A stretch of DNA of 64,000 nt from NCBI GenBank assembly GCA_016703335.1, contig JADJCG010000001.1, forward strand, positions 248,001 through 312,000, in the 5' to 3' direction. Shown here piece after piece: positions 51,248 through 61,002 of the stretch; the stretch's first letter is position 1; each line of letters opens with the position of its first letter. The position numbers were made by a program, and so were the translations under genes. The notes under the pieces are model-generated. The model worked only from the letters and a program-made list of their open reading frames with translations. It was not told where the DNA came from and did no database searches. The DNA comes from Caulobacteraceae bacterium. Its GTDB lineage: Bacteria > Pseudomonadota > Alphaproteobacteria > Caulobacterales > Aquidulcibacteraceae.

Positions 51248-52416
51248 ATGATTCACGCAGGCGGCGCAGCAGCGAAACTCCAGGCCGCTGGCGGTGTGCG
51301 TTCCCTCGCGTTCGACGCGACGACGCCGTTACAACTCTCCAGCGGCGAAGCTCTGGCGCCGCTCAACGTCGCTTTTGAGACCTATGGCGCGCTGAACGCC
51401 GAGCGCAGCAACGCCGTGCTCGTGTGCCACTCGCTGACGGGCGATCAATTCGTAGCCAGCCCAAACCCGATCACAGGCCGCCCAGCTTGGTGGCCGCGCA
51501 TCGTCGGCCCTGGCCGGCCGATCGATACCAACCGGTTTTTCGTTGTGTGCTCGAATGTGCTCGGCGGCTCGATGGGTACGACGGGGCCGGGCACGATCGC
51601 GCCGGATGGGTTGCCCTATTCACTGCGCTTGCCGGCACTGACGATGGCGGATGCTGTGCGCGCGCAAGCTATGCTGGTCGAAGCGCTCGGCATCGAGAAC
51701 CTCTTCTGCGTGATAGGCCCCGGCATGGGCGGCATGCAGGCGCTACAATGGGCGAGCGCGTATCCAAAGCGCGTGTTCGCGTGCGTGACGGTGGCGGCGG
51801 CAGCGAAGCAATCGGCGCAGAACATTGCGCTTGCGGAGTTGGGCCGCCAGGCAATCATGGCCGATCCCGATTGGCGCAATGGCGCTTACCTGCAACACGG
51901 CACGCGCCCGACGCGTGGCGGCGCAGTTGCGCGCACATCGGCGCAACTCGCCGGGCTGTCGGCGCAGGATGTGCGATCACGCTTCGAGAATGCGCGCACG
52001 CTAGAGCGTTTTGCGTTCAATGCAGAGGGCGCGAACGATACGATGCGCCAGCAACAAGGCGCGGGCTTCGTTGATCGCTTCGATGCGAACTCGTATCTCT
52101 ACCTCTCGCGCGCGATGGACGGGTTCGACCTCGCCGCGGATTTCGGCGGCCGGCTCGCAAACGCGTTTCAAGGCAGCACTCGCGGCACGGCGTATTCTCG
52201 TTCTCAAGCGATTGGCGCTATCCACCCGATAACGGGCGCGAGATCGCCCGCGCATTGGCGGCGGCCGGCGCTGAGGCTTCATTCCTCGAAATCACCAGCG
52301 CGCATGGCCACGACGGCTATATGGGTCACGAGCCGGCGTTCGAAGCGGCACTGACAGGCTTTCTCGATGCTGCCGCCTCGGCGCGCGGTTTGGCGCTCAA
52401 TGGCGGAGGCGCGTGA
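51248..52416 (+). CDS. metX: Homoserine O-acetyltransferase MetX-like (frameshifted; nucleophile Ser position is Gly)
   Basis: MetX acylates homoserine for methionine synthesis. The frame shows VCHSLTGDQFV, IGPGMGGMQALQWA, HGTRPTRGGAVARTSA and, after a one-base break near 52180-52190, FSFSSDWRYPPDNGREIARA and HGHDGYMGHEPAF with a stop at 52414-52416 (389 residues after repair). The nucleophile elbow is usually GGSMGGMQ; here it reads GPGMGGMQ, so the catalytic serine is missing as sequenced. The acid and histidine region is retained. It overlaps metW by one base (TGATG), the conserved metXW arrangement. Confidence 0.85.
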
Positions 52417-53036
52417 TGGCGCAGCTTGAACTCGTCCACCCCTCACCGCTTGAATTGACGCAAGCTGAACCGCGCGGCGATCACTTCGCGATCTCACGAA
52501 TGGTGTCGAAGGGCGCGCGTGTGCTCGACGTCGGTTGCGGCGACGGCGCGCTTTTGCAGCTCTTGTCGCGCGAGTGCGGCGCGAAGGTGCGCGGCCTGGA
52601 AATCGATCCGAACAAGGCGCATCGCTGCGTGGTGCGCGGGATGTCGGTTGTGCAGGGCGATGCCGAGCGCGATCTGAGTGAGTTTCCGAGCGGCGCGTTC
52701 GACTACGTCGTGTTCTCACGGACGTTGCAACACTTCCGCCGTCCGCAAGCGGCGCTGAAGCAAGCCGGGCGGATCGGCGCGAACGTGATCGTCTCGATCA
52801 CCAATGCCGGCCGCTGGGACAAGCGCGCTGAAATGTTGCTGAAGGGCCGACTTGGGCCGAGCGAACATCTTCAGCGCTACACGGTCCGCGATTTCGCCGA
52901 GCTTGCGCGTGAAATGCGTTTCGGTATCGAACGCGCGGTGCCGCTCTCACACGGACACCCAGGCGCGCCGTTCGCCAAGACCATCTGGCGCGCGAATTGG
53001 TTCTGCGAAGAAGCCGTCTTTCTGCTGACGCCGTGA
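52416..53036 (+). CDS. metW: Methionine biosynthesis protein MetW
   Basis: MetW is a SAM-binding-fold partner of MetX that stimulates its activity. The 206-residue protein has VLDVGCGDGALLQLL near residue 39, the MetW-typical GLEIDP and DYVVFSRTLQHFRRP. ATG 52416 overlaps the metX stop; GTG 52413 is an alternative. Confidence 0.92.
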   Translation: MAQLELVHPSPLELTQAEPRGDHFAISRMVSKGARVLDVGCGDGALLQLLSRECGAKVRGLEIDPNKAHRCVVRGMSVVQGDAERDLSEFPSGAFDYVVFSRTLQHFRRPQAALKQAGRIGANVIVSITNAGRWDKRAEMLLKGRLGPSEHLQRYTVRDFAELAREMRFGIERAVPLSHGHPGAPFAKTIWRANWFCEEAVFLLTP

Positions 53037-53046
53037 CGCGATCCAC

Positions 53047-54142
53047 ATGAAGCGCCTGGTTATCTGTTGCGACGGGACGTGGCAGCGCCTTGATGGCGAT
53101 AGCCTCACCAATGTCGCGCTCACCGCGCGCGCGGTGGCGCCGCGTGATGCCAAAGGCAATCTGCAGATCGTCTATTATTCTGCTGGCGTTGGTTCGTCGC
53201 TGAGCGGCGCGAGCCTTTGGCAGGGCATGACCGGCGCGGACTTGGATGACCACCTGCTCGATGCGTGGCTCTTCATCAACCTGAACTACGAGCCCGGCGA
53301 TCAGATATTCCTGTTCGGCTTCTCGCGTGGCGCTTACACGGTGCGTTCGCTCTGCAGGCCTGTTGCGCAAGATTGGCGTGCTGCGGCGTGAGCACGTCGA
53401 CAAGTCACGCGCGGCGCTGGATCTTTATCGCCAGCGCGAAGTCACAGCTGACAGCGAGGAAGCCGAGCGCTTCCGCGTCGCGCACGCGATTGCTTGGCCA
53501 AGGCTTGCGCGCCCGTTCACCTCGCCGCCGGTTGATCTTTCGATCCGCTATCTTGGCGTTTGGGACACGGTAGGATCGCTCGGCATTCCGCGGCTCCTGC
53601 CCATCTCAATCGGCATGAACGCGGAGTATGAATTTCACGACACGGCGCTCTCGCGTTGCGTTGAGCACGCGCGCCATGCGGTCGCGATCGATGAGCGACC
53701 CGCGCCGTTCACACCAACGCTCTGGAACAATATCGATGCATTCAACACGCCGGGCACACGCCCGCGCGTCGCACAGCAATGGTTTCCTGGCGATCATGGC
53801 GGTGTCGGTGGCGGTCCAGTGCGCGGGCTTTCGAATTGCACCTTGATGTGGGTGCTTGAAGGCGCGGAGCTGGCGGGGCTTTCGGTGACCAATGAACCAG
53901 GCTCGGTTATCTCCGGATGCTTGGCCGACATCGACCCGATCACGCCCTCCGTTGATGGCAAAGGCTTCCCGATTATGCGCGCCCTCACCTCGCGCTGGCG
54001 CACGGGGCTCAACCGGTTCGAAGACATTCACGAGACGGCACGCCTGCGCTTTGCGGCGAATGAGAGCTATCGGCCGCCGCTGTTGACGCCGTACGCGGAT
54101 CGCATCGCGGCGTCAGTGCAGCAACGGCAAGCGGCGGCCTAA
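53047..54142 (+). CDS. DUF2235 alpha/beta hydrolase (one-base frameshift)
   Basis: DUF2235 proteins are alpha/beta hydrolases related to Tle1-type phospholipases. The start MKRLVICCDGTWQ and nucleophile motif GFSRGAYTVR lie in frame 1; near 53350 the frame changes and the protein continues LLRKIGVLRREHVDKSR, YLGVWDTVGSLGIP and WFPGDHGGVGGG, all family features. The total length is one base over a multiple of three; the repaired product is about 364 residues. No signal peptide and no T6SS genes nearby, so an intracellular housekeeping role is more likely than a toxin. Confidence 0.83.
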
Positions 54143-55410
54143 AGGTACGAGAGCCACCAGTCGCGGCGCCGCGCTTTGAGCGACTGCCAATAGCGGCAGA
54201 GCGGGTACAGCAACGCCAATACAACGAGCCACGTCACGTAGACCCACGGCAGCGCGAAGCCCAAGCTTTGGAGCTTCTCCGGCGCCATGAAGACGTTGAT
54301 CATATAATTGAACAAGCCTTCGACGTTGTTGCCCGCGATGGCGTTCACGGCGATCGCCAGCACATGGATCAAATAGATGTGCAGCACGTAGAAGAAGAAC
54401 GGCACAGCGCCGAACGTGTTGAGCACTGACGCCATCGGCCCGCGCAGACGCGACAATAGCGGCCAGATCGTGAAGATGATGCCGAGCGTCACCAACGTGA
54501 ACTGCAATGACGGCGGATATTTCTGCACGTCGAAGAACACCATGATTGCCGCGCCAAGCGCTTGTTGTTCGCGCCAATCGCGCCAGACCGCTTCGGGACC
54601 CGTGGCGAATGCGGGATCGCCGTAGATCATGGTCAAGCGCAGCACCAAGAACGCGGCCAGCATCGCGAGGCCCATGAGCAGGATCGTGCGATTGCGTTTT
54701 TCGGGCGCCTCCGCGAACACATTGCCGAGACTGTAGCCCAGACAGATGATCCCCACCCACGGCAGCATAGGATAGGCAATCAAACCGATCGGCTGTTGAC
54801 CCACAAAGATCGGCCCGCCGTCATGCAGGAAAGTCCATCCAAGCTGCGCCAAGCCGGTCATCTGCTGCGCGTTGATGGGATCGAGGAGATTGTGGCCGAG
54901 CGTGATCGCAATGCCGATGGCCAGCACCGCCATGCGCGGCAACCACACCAGCACGCCGAGCGCGAGCATGCTCCAACCGATTGCCCAGATGACCTGCAAG
55001 AAGAAGACGTAGGGAAATCCGAACGACCAGCCTAAGCTGATCACTGTCGCTTCCAGGAAGATGAGCCAAAGGCCGCGCGTCAAAAGGAATCGCGAGAGAT
55101 TCGGCGTTGTCTTACCTTTTGCGAATTGCAGATAGGCCGAAACGCCAGCGAGAAAAACGAATGTCGGCGCGCAGAGGTGCGTGATCCAGCGCGTGATGTA
55201 GAGCGCCGGAGTGGTCGTGGTCGGGTCGAGCAGATTGCTGCCAACGCCGACCATGCCCGCGCCACCCAGCATATAATCGCGCACGTGATCGAGCGCCATC
55301 AGCACGATAACGAGGCCACGCAGCAGATCGATTTCGGAAATGCGCACGCCAGCGGTGAGCGTAGGTGCGGCGTGGGCCCGCGCACTGGCCGGGTGTGTCG
55401 TTGCTTTCAT
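54139..55410 (-). CDS. DUF1624/heparan-alpha-glucosaminide N-acetyltransferase-like membrane protein
   Basis: A 423-residue polytopic membrane protein with about ten to twelve helices. The conserved start RISEIDLLRGLVIVLMALDHVRD and ITHLCAPTFVFLAGVSAYL match the DUF1624/HGSNAT-like acyltransferase family. The ATG at 55408-55410 is chosen (GAGGCGGGG upstream); GTG 55428 is possible. Its end overlaps the DUF2235 gene by four bases, convergent. Confidence 0.85.
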   Translation of the reverse strand: MKATTHPASARAHAAPTLTAGVRISEIDLLRGLVIVLMALDHVRDYMLGGAGMVGVGSNLLDPTTTTPALYITRWITHLCAPTFVFLAGVSAYLQFAKGKTTPNLSRFLLTRGLWLIFLEATVISLGWSFGFPYVFFLQVIWAIGWSMLALGVLVWLPRMAVLAIGIAITLGHNLLDPINAQQMTGLAQLGWTFLHDGGPIFVGQQPIGLIAYPMLPWVGIICLGYSLGNVFAEAPEKRNRTILLMGLAMLAAFLVLRLTMIYGDPAFATGPEAVWRDWREQQALGAAIMVFFDVQKYPPSLQFTLVTLGIIFTIWPLLSRLRGPMASVLNTFGAVPFFFYVLHIYLIHVLAIAVNAIAGNNVEGLFNYMINVFMAPEKLQSLGFALPWVYVTWLVVLALLYPLCRYWQSLKARRRDWWLSYL

Positions 55411-55486
55411 GCGCTCACCCCGCCTCAAAAGGAGCGCGGCGAGCTATGCCTCAGGTCACACGTGCTGGCGAGCTGTAAGTCGCCGA

Positions 55487-56104
55487 TCAGACATTGGCGT
55501 AAGCAAAAGCGATGCGGCCGAGCAGGCCTTGCGGTTTGAGGCGCCCTTCGGTGGCGAAGAGGCAGACGCAGGTTTCATCGCCTTCGACGATCGGCTGGTG
55601 ATTGAGCTCGTTTTCAGCGGCGGCGAAATCGCCGGCAGCGAAAACGCCCAGCTCATCGCGGTAGGCGCCACTCAACACGGTGCAGAACTCAACGCCAGAA
55701 TGATCGTGGCGCGCGGTCAACCCGCCAGAGGCGACCGAAAGCAGATAGACGCGATCAGTCGGCGCGCGTGGCGTGTCCACACCAGCGACCCAAACGCCCG
55801 GCGCGATCCACTTCTTTGGCTTCAGCGGCAAACGCTCGATGAACGGGCGCACATCTCGCGCAGCCACGGGTTCGACGGGTGCATCGAGGCGCGCCATGAC
55901 ATTGGCTAGAGCATTCTCACCAACGTCCGCGCGTGGCAGCGCCTTCAGCGCCGCGCCGGAGATCGCTTCGAAAGCGCCAATGCGCGCCCGGCAATGGGCG
56001 CAGACCTCGACGTGGGCAGCCACAACCAAGCCGAAGCCTGGCTCAAGCGCGCCGGCGCTGTAGCCCGTCAGGATGTCTTCCGAAGGATGGTGATGCGGAC
56101 TCAC
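55487..56104 (-). CDS. chrR: ChrR-family zinc anti-sigma factor
   Basis: A 205-residue anti-sigma factor with the N-terminal zinc-binding domain (histidine-rich start MSPHHHPSED and H-x3-C-x2-C in HVEVCAHC) and a C-terminal cupin domain (RHDHSGVEFCTVLSG, GDFAAAENELNHQP). In Rhodobacter ChrR releases RpoE upon singlet oxygen. It overlaps the sigma gene by four bases and is translationally coupled. Confidence 0.9.
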   Translation of the reverse strand: MSPHHHPSEDILTGYSAGALEPGFGLVVAAHVEVCAHCRARIGAFEAISGAALKALPRADVGENALANVMARLDAPVEPVAARDVRPFIERLPLKPKKWIAPGVWVAGVDTPRAPTDRVYLLSVASGGLTARHDHSGVEFCTVLSGAYRDELGVFAAGDFAAAENELNHQPIVEGDETCVCLFATEGRLKPQGLLGRIAFAYANV

Positions 56105-56658
56105 TTATATTGCTCCCAATGCGCACGCAGCTTGATGAGCGCCAGCCGCAAGCGCGATTTCACAGTGCCGAGCGGCAACGAAAGCCGCTCCGCAATTTCC
56201 GAATGCGGGCGCTCTTCGAAGAACGCGAGCCGCACGACTTGGCGTTGCTCTTCAGAGAGAGTCGCCATTGCGTCTGCGACTTGCTCTTCGGTCTGGCCAC
56301 GCACCGCAGCGGAGTCGGGCGCTTCTTCTTCACTCTCTTCGGTGATGATCGTCACCGAGCGATATGCGAGTTCAGTCTTCTCGCGGCGGAGTTTGTCGAT
56401 CCACGCGTTACGCGCGATGACGAATACCCAAGTCGAGACCTTGGCCTTCGCCGCATCAAATGAAGCCGCGCGCCGCCAGATGGCAACCATCGCGTCCTGC
56501 GCCAAATCCTCGGCAACAGCGGCTGGAGCGCCTAAGCGCAAGAGGTAGCCTTTCACCCTGCCGGCATAAGCGGAGAATATCCGCGCGAACGCTTCCCGAT
56601 CGCCACGCGCCACGCGAGCAACCAGCGCCTCGTCCGTATCTCCGACGCCGTCATGCAC
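56101..56658 (-). CDS. rpoE: ECF sigma factor, RpoE/ECF11 type
   Basis: The sigma partner of ChrR, 185 residues: region 2 (RVKGYLLRLGAPAAVAEDLAQDAMVAIWRR, written here as its two parts RVKGYLLRLGA and AEDLAQDAMVAIWRR; then WVFVIARNAWIDKLRR) and region 4 (LSEEQRQVVRLAFFEERPHS, LSLPLGTVKSRLRLAL). The GTG start at 56658 has GGAGG (complement of 56668-56672) nine bases upstream and lies downstream of the predicted transcript start; the in-frame ATG at 56727 would be leaderless. Controls a singlet-oxygen-type regulon by analogy. Confidence 0.88.
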   Translation of the reverse strand: MHDGVGDTDEALVARVARGDREAFARIFSAYAGRVKGYLLRLGAPAAVAEDLAQDAMVAIWRRAASFDAAKAKVSTWVFVIARNAWIDKLRREKTELAYRSVTIITEESEEEAPDSAAVRGQTEEQVADAMATLSEEQRQVVRLAFFEERPHSEIAERLSLPLGTVKSRLRLALIKLRAHWEQYK

Positions 56659-56732
56659 GCGTCGCGACCTCCGACGCGGAGGAAACGCCGCTTCTAGGCC
56701 AACGGAGGCGAATTCCAACACGCGCATAGGGC

Positions 56733-56762
56733 CTGTTACGGGCCGGTTCCCTTTTCGGATCA
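56733..56762 (-). promoter_or_regulatory. RpoE-type promoter of the rpoE-chrR operon
   Basis: On the minus strand TGATCC (56762-56757), 18-base spacer, TAACAG (56738-56733). The Rhodobacter sigma-E consensus has TGATCC and a TAAG-like -10 with similar spacing. This predicts autoregulation with a transcript start near 56726. Confidence 0.6.
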
Positions 56763-56765
56763 GTG

Positions 56766-56795
56766 TGAACCGCAAGCGCGCACGGCCCGTATCCG
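56766..56795 (+). promoter_or_regulatory. Candidate RpoE-type promoter facing the FAD oxidoreductase operon
   Basis: On the plus strand TGAACC (56766-56771), 18-base spacer, TATCCG (56790-56795). It is a weaker match than the divergent one, but spacing is the same and it sits four bases beyond it, so one intergenic region could serve both directions. Confidence 0.4.
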
Positions 56796-56840
56796 CTTAC
56801 AGACCAGCCCGCGATGGGTGCGCTGGAGCGGAACCTTCCG

Positions 56841-58193
56841 ATGGCTTTTTCCTCCAGTGACACGACGCAACGGCAAAGTATCGCCGTCATAGGCTCGGGG
56901 ATAGCCGGAATGTCGGCGGCATGGCTGCTCAGCAAGAAGCATGATGTCACTGTTTACGAGAAGAACGATCGCCTAGGCGGGCACTCGAACACGGTGACGG
57001 TTGAGACGAGCCTAGGGGCTACGCCCGTCGATACCGGATTCATCGTGTTTAACGACGCGACCTACCCTAACCTCATCGCATTGTTCGAACATCTTGGTGT
57101 GGCGACCGAGGTTTCCGACATGTCTTTCGGTGTGTCGCTGCGCGGCGGTAAGACGGAGTACTCGTCAGTCGATACGTCGGCGTTTCTCTGCGGCGGACGA
57201 AATCTCATCAGCCCGCGCTTTTGGTCGATGACCTGGGATTTGCTGCGCTTCTATCGTAGCGCGCCGCTGGATCTGCTGCGCACGCGCGACCAGCTGATTT
57301 CACTGGGCGAGTACCTCAATCAACGCGGCTACGGCGAAGCATTCCAGCGCGATCACTTGCTGCCGCAGGCGGCGGCGATTTGGTCGGCCTCGATGTCTGA
57401 CATTCACCTCTACCCCGCGTTCGCGTTCGTTCGCTTCTTCGAGAACCATGGGCTCCTGAAACTTAGCGGCCGGCCCAAGTGGCGTACCGTCGAGGGCGGC
57501 AGCCAAGCCTATGTTCGGCAGCTGACCGCAGATTACGCCGAACGCGCACGGCTAAACGCGGGCGCTGTTTCTGTCCGGCGTGATGGCGCCGGGGTTTGGG
57601 TGCGCGACGCACACGGCCGAACGGATCGCTACGACGACGTCATTATCGCCGCGCATGGCGACGAAGCGCTGGCAATGCTCGAAGACCCGAGCACCGAGGA
57701 GCGCGAGCTGTTGGGCGCGTTCAAATACGCAAAGAACCGCGCCGTGCTGCACACCGATCCGTCCTTCATGCCACGCCGCGAGCCACTGTGGGCGAGCTGG
57801 AACTATGTCGGCGACGATCCGGATGGTGGGTGTGTCGTCACCTATTGGATGAACAAGCTGCAGAACATTCAAAGCCGCGAGCAGATCTTCCTCACGCTCA
57901 ATCCCCGCGTCGAGCCTCGACCGGAAACGGTGCTCTACCAGACCGACTACGATCACCCCCTCTTCGATGCCGCAGCCATGCGCGCGCAAGAGCGCCTGTG
58001 GTCTCTGCAGGGCGTGCAGAATACGTGGTTCTGTGGCGCGCACTTTGGCTCGGGCTTTCACGAAGACGGCCTGCAGGCTGGCCTCGCTGTCGCCGAACAA
58101 CTCGGCGGCGTACGCCGGCCTTGGACGGTCGAGAACGAGTCCGGCCGCATCTATATCGGCGCCCAAACGCAACGCAGCGCGATCGCGGCATGA
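56841..58193 (+). CDS. FAD-dependent amine oxidoreductase (COG2907-type)
   Basis: A flavin enzyme of about 450 residues with the dinucleotide-binding start AVIGSGIAGMSAAWLLS, YEKNDRLGGHSNT and the C-terminal CGAHFGSGFHEDGL. Genes of this type, with DUF1365, lie in RpoE/ChrR regulons and in Rhodobacter are tied to the singlet-oxygen response and unusual fatty acids. ATG 56841 is preferred (GGAGCGG at 56825-56831); ATG 56814 is upstream in frame. It overlaps the DUF1365 gene (ATGA). Confidence 0.85.
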   Translation: MAFSSSDTTQRQSIAVIGSGIAGMSAAWLLSKKHDVTVYEKNDRLGGHSNTVTVETSLGATPVDTGFIVFNDATYPNLIALFEHLGVATEVSDMSFGVSLRGGKTEYSSVDTSAFLCGGRNLISPRFWSMTWDLLRFYRSAPLDLLRTRDQLISLGEYLNQRGYGEAFQRDHLLPQAAAIWSASMSDIHLYPAFAFVRFFENHGLLKLSGRPKWRTVEGGSQAYVRQLTADYAERARLNAGAVSVRRDGAGVWVRDAHGRTDRYDDVIIAAHGDEALAMLEDPSTEERELLGAFKYAKNRAVLHTDPSFMPRREPLWASWNYVGDDPDGGCVVTYWMNKLQNIQSREQIFLTLNPRVEPRPETVLYQTDYDHPLFDAAAMRAQERLWSLQGVQNTWFCGAHFGSGFHEDGLQAGLAVAEQLGGVRRPWTVENESGRIYIGAQTQRSAIAA

Positions 58194-58948
58194 ACGCGAT
58201 ATACACCGGCCACGTTGCGCACGTTCGCCCAGGCAAGCATCGCCTGCGCTACAGCGTGTTCATGCTGACGGTGGACCTGAATACGCCCCCTGAAGGCCTG
58301 AACCTGCTGAAACACAATCGCAATGCGCTCTTCGCGCTGTTTGATCGCGATCACGCCGGGCGCAAGGATGCCCCGCTGAAACCGCAGATCGAAGCGAAGC
58401 TCCGCGAAGCCGGCATTGCGTGGGACGGCGGACGGATCGTGCTGCTGACGATGCCTCGGCTCTTCAACTACGTCTTCAATCCGCTCAGCGTCTATTTTTG
58501 CTATCGCCGTGACGGCTCCGTCGCCGCGCTAGTCCATGAAGTCTCAAACACATTCGGCGAGAGCCACTTTTACGTACTGCCGCCGCGCGTGCAGGAAAAC
58601 GGCGCCATTACCCAGGCCTGCGCCAAAGAATTCTTCGTCTCGCCCTTTCTCGAAGGCGGGCTGACTTATGAGTTCACCGTCACGCCGCCGGATGAGCGCG
58701 TTGCCGTCGCCATGACCGTGCGGCTCGGCGAAGAAATTGCGCTAACCGCCTCTTTCGCCGGCGCGCGACGCGAACTCACCGACGCGCAACTCTTCCGTGT
58801 CTGGATGGGCAACCCGCTGATGACGCTGAAGGTCATCGCCGGCATCCACTGGGAAGCGCTGCTGATGTGGCTCAAAGGCGTGCGCTTCTTGGGGAGGCGC
58901 GGACAACTCCCCCGCCAACCGGTCCGAGAAAAGAAAGCGGCGGCGTGA
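58190..58948 (+). CDS. DUF1365 domain-containing protein
   Basis: A 252-residue protein: NAIYTGHVAHVRPGKHRLRY at the start, then TMPRLFNYVFNPLSVYFCY, EVSNTFGESHFYVLP and FFVSPFLEGG, the DUF1365 landmarks. It forms a two-gene operon with the FAD oxidoreductase. It is linked with fatty acid modification in the RpoE/ChrR response; no cyclopropane synthase gene follows here, which is the usual third partner. Confidence 0.88.
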   Translation: MNAIYTGHVAHVRPGKHRLRYSVFMLTVDLNTPPEGLNLLKHNRNALFALFDRDHAGRKDAPLKPQIEAKLREAGIAWDGGRIVLLTMPRLFNYVFNPLSVYFCYRRDGSVAALVHEVSNTFGESHFYVLPPRVQENGAITQACAKEFFVSPFLEGGLTYEFTVTPPDERVAVAMTVRLGEEIALTASFAGARRELTDAQLFRVWMGNPLMTLKVIAGIHWEALLMWLKGVRFLGRRGQLPRQPVREKKAAA

Positions 58949-58985
58949 TCACTCACGCCGCCGCCTGCCTGTTCAGTCTGCGAAC

Positions 58986-60824
58986 TTAGTTTTGTGCCGG
59001 CCCAGAAACCGTCGCGACCCATTGGTTCACCAGCGACTCCGTCACTGATAGCGGCGTAGAGCCGTTGGTCAGGATGGTGTCGTGGAAACCCTTGATGTCG
59101 AAGTTTTGGCCCAGCGCCGTGCGCGCGCTTTCGCGCATGCGGTTGATCGCTTGGCGGCCGACCATGTAGCTGCAGGCTTGGCCGGGCCACACGCAATAGC
59201 GCTCGATTTCGGTGGTGACGTTCGAGCGTTGATCGCCCGTCGCGGCCACCATCGAATCGATGGCTTGCTCACGCGTCCAACGCTTCGAGTGGATGCCCGT
59301 GTCGCAAACGAGGCGCGAAGCGCGGAACGTCGCCGACTGCAGGTAGCCGATCTTGCCGAACGGATCGTTGGCATACATGCCCATCTCGTCGGCGAGCTGC
59401 TCCGAGTAGAGGCCCCAGCCTTCAGCGTAAGCGCTGAAGCCAAGCAGCGCGCTACGGATGAACGGGATCGAACCCGACTCTTGCTGGATCGAGATCTGCC
59501 AGTGGTGGCCCGGAATGCCCTCGTGGTACGTCAGCGTTGGCAACGTGAACTTTGGCCATTCGGTCGCCGGGTCACGTAGGTTGATGTAGTACGCGCCTGG
59601 ACGCGAGCCATCGAGCGCAGCACCCTGGTAGTAGCCGCCTGGCGCGCCAGCTTGCGTGTATTCCGGCACGCGCTTGATCTCGAGAGCCGCACGCGCCTGC
59701 ACGCCGCAGACTTCCGGCATACGTGCGCGGATCGCAGCGACCTGCGCGTTGAGCGCCGCCAGCAGCTGTTCGCGGCCAGCGTCCGTGCTCGGGTAGATTT
59801 GATCCGGGCGGCGGCCGAGAGCGCCGATACGCTCGGCGACGGAGCCACGCGTCATGCCTTGAGCACGCAGGATCGTGTCCATTTCGCTGGTGAATTGCGA
59901 AATGAGATCGAGACCCATCTGGTGAATCTCGTCCGGCGCCATCGAGGTCGTCGTGTAAGCGCGCAGCGCCGTGGCATAGAGAGCCTCGCCGTCCGGCAGC
60001 TTCCAGACGCCGGCATCGTGGGTCGCACGCGGGCGGATCGCGGTGATGGCTTCGATCTGGTGCTGGTAGGCGGGTAGCACCGTGTCACGGACGATGCTTT
60101 CTGCTTGGCTGACCAGTGTCGCCTTGTCGGCATCGCTGATGTCAGAGACTTGCGCCAGACGTTCGCGGAAGCTGGTGACCAAGATGTTCTCGGCCGGGGG
60201 CTTGTTGCGGAATGCGCCGAGCTGGGCAAGCGCGCCGTCGAGCGCGAAGTCCGGTGGGATTACGCCATCGGCAGCGTCGAGGCCGACACGCTCGGACTCT
60301 TGATCCAGAACGTGGCCGTACGCCGTGAGACGCGCGATGTACGCATCGGCTTGGTCGCGGTTGGTGACCGGGTGTTGGCTGGCAAGGAAATCCGGAAGGT
60401 TGGTGTAGGCGCCGGTGAGCTGCGTAACAGTGTATGGCGCTTGTGCGCCGCCGCCGGTTTTGTAGTGCGCAGACGCGATGCCGTCTTGCAGCGCCGTCAG
60501 CACGACATCGTGGGTCACCGCGTCTTGTGCTGAGAGCGAGTCGCGGTTCAGTGCCTGCAACTGCGTTACGCCCGTTTGCGAGACTTGCAGCAGATGCTCA
60601 GCGGCGGCGCGCGAGTAATCGCTCAAGCGATCGATGTAGCGCCCGCCCGCCTGCTCTTCCGTCACCGAGAGCGACGTCGCGTACTCAGGCGACGCACGCA
60701 GAAACTCAGTCACGAGCGTGTTGAGGATGCTGTTGAGATCACCGGACGCTGCCGGACGTGCACAAGCCGCCAGCACAGCGCCCGCAGCCGATACGCTCAA
60801 AAGCGAGCGCCGAGACATTTCCAT
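58986..60824 (-). CDS. DUF885 family metallopeptidase-like protein
   Basis: A 612-residue exported protein. The N-terminus (MEMSRRSLLSVSAAGAVLAAC) is a signal peptide with a twin-arginine-like SRRS and a possible lipobox. The DUF885 zinc site is clear: YHEGIPGHHWQ (about residue 445) and EGWGLYSEQL (about 478). Family members are probable dipeptidases or oligopeptidases. Confidence 0.87.
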   Translation of the reverse strand: MEMSRRSLLSVSAAGAVLAACARPAASGDLNSILNTLVTEFLRASPEYATSLSVTEEQAGGRYIDRLSDYSRAAAEHLLQVSQTGVTQLQALNRDSLSAQDAVTHDVVLTALQDGIASAHYKTGGGAQAPYTVTQLTGAYTNLPDFLASQHPVTNRDQADAYIARLTAYGHVLDQESERVGLDAADGVIPPDFALDGALAQLGAFRNKPPAENILVTSFRERLAQVSDISDADKATLVSQAESIVRDTVLPAYQHQIEAITAIRPRATHDAGVWKLPDGEALYATALRAYTTTSMAPDEIHQMGLDLISQFTSEMDTILRAQGMTRGSVAERIGALGRRPDQIYPSTDAGREQLLAALNAQVAAIRARMPEVCGVQARAALEIKRVPEYTQAGAPGGYYQGAALDGSRPGAYYINLRDPATEWPKFTLPTLTYHEGIPGHHWQISIQQESGSIPFIRSALLGFSAYAEGWGLYSEQLADEMGMYANDPFGKIGYLQSATFRASRLVCDTGIHSKRWTREQAIDSMVAATGDQRSNVTTEIERYCVWPGQACSYMVGRQAINRMRESARTALGQNFDIKGFHDTILTNGSTPLSVTESLVNQWVATVSGPAQN

Positions 60825-61002
60825 GATTTTCCCCTTCGGAGGCTAGGGTTGTCTGCCGTCGGCGATCCTAGCCCAAACAACGTGTCTCGCATCGGGGGTG
60901 CGACGAACCGCCTTCCAGGTACGATGTGAGCGGCGCTGCCATGCGCAAACGCGGACGCTCAGCGCCCATCAAGTCAGGAATGCAGACGTTGAAAATCTTG
61001 CG

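Noticed and set aside
53047..54142. Type VI secretion lipase effector
   Set aside because: DUF2235 is shared with Tle1 effectors, but there are no vgrG, PAAR, immunity or other T6SS genes nearby, and the gene lies directly behind metXW.
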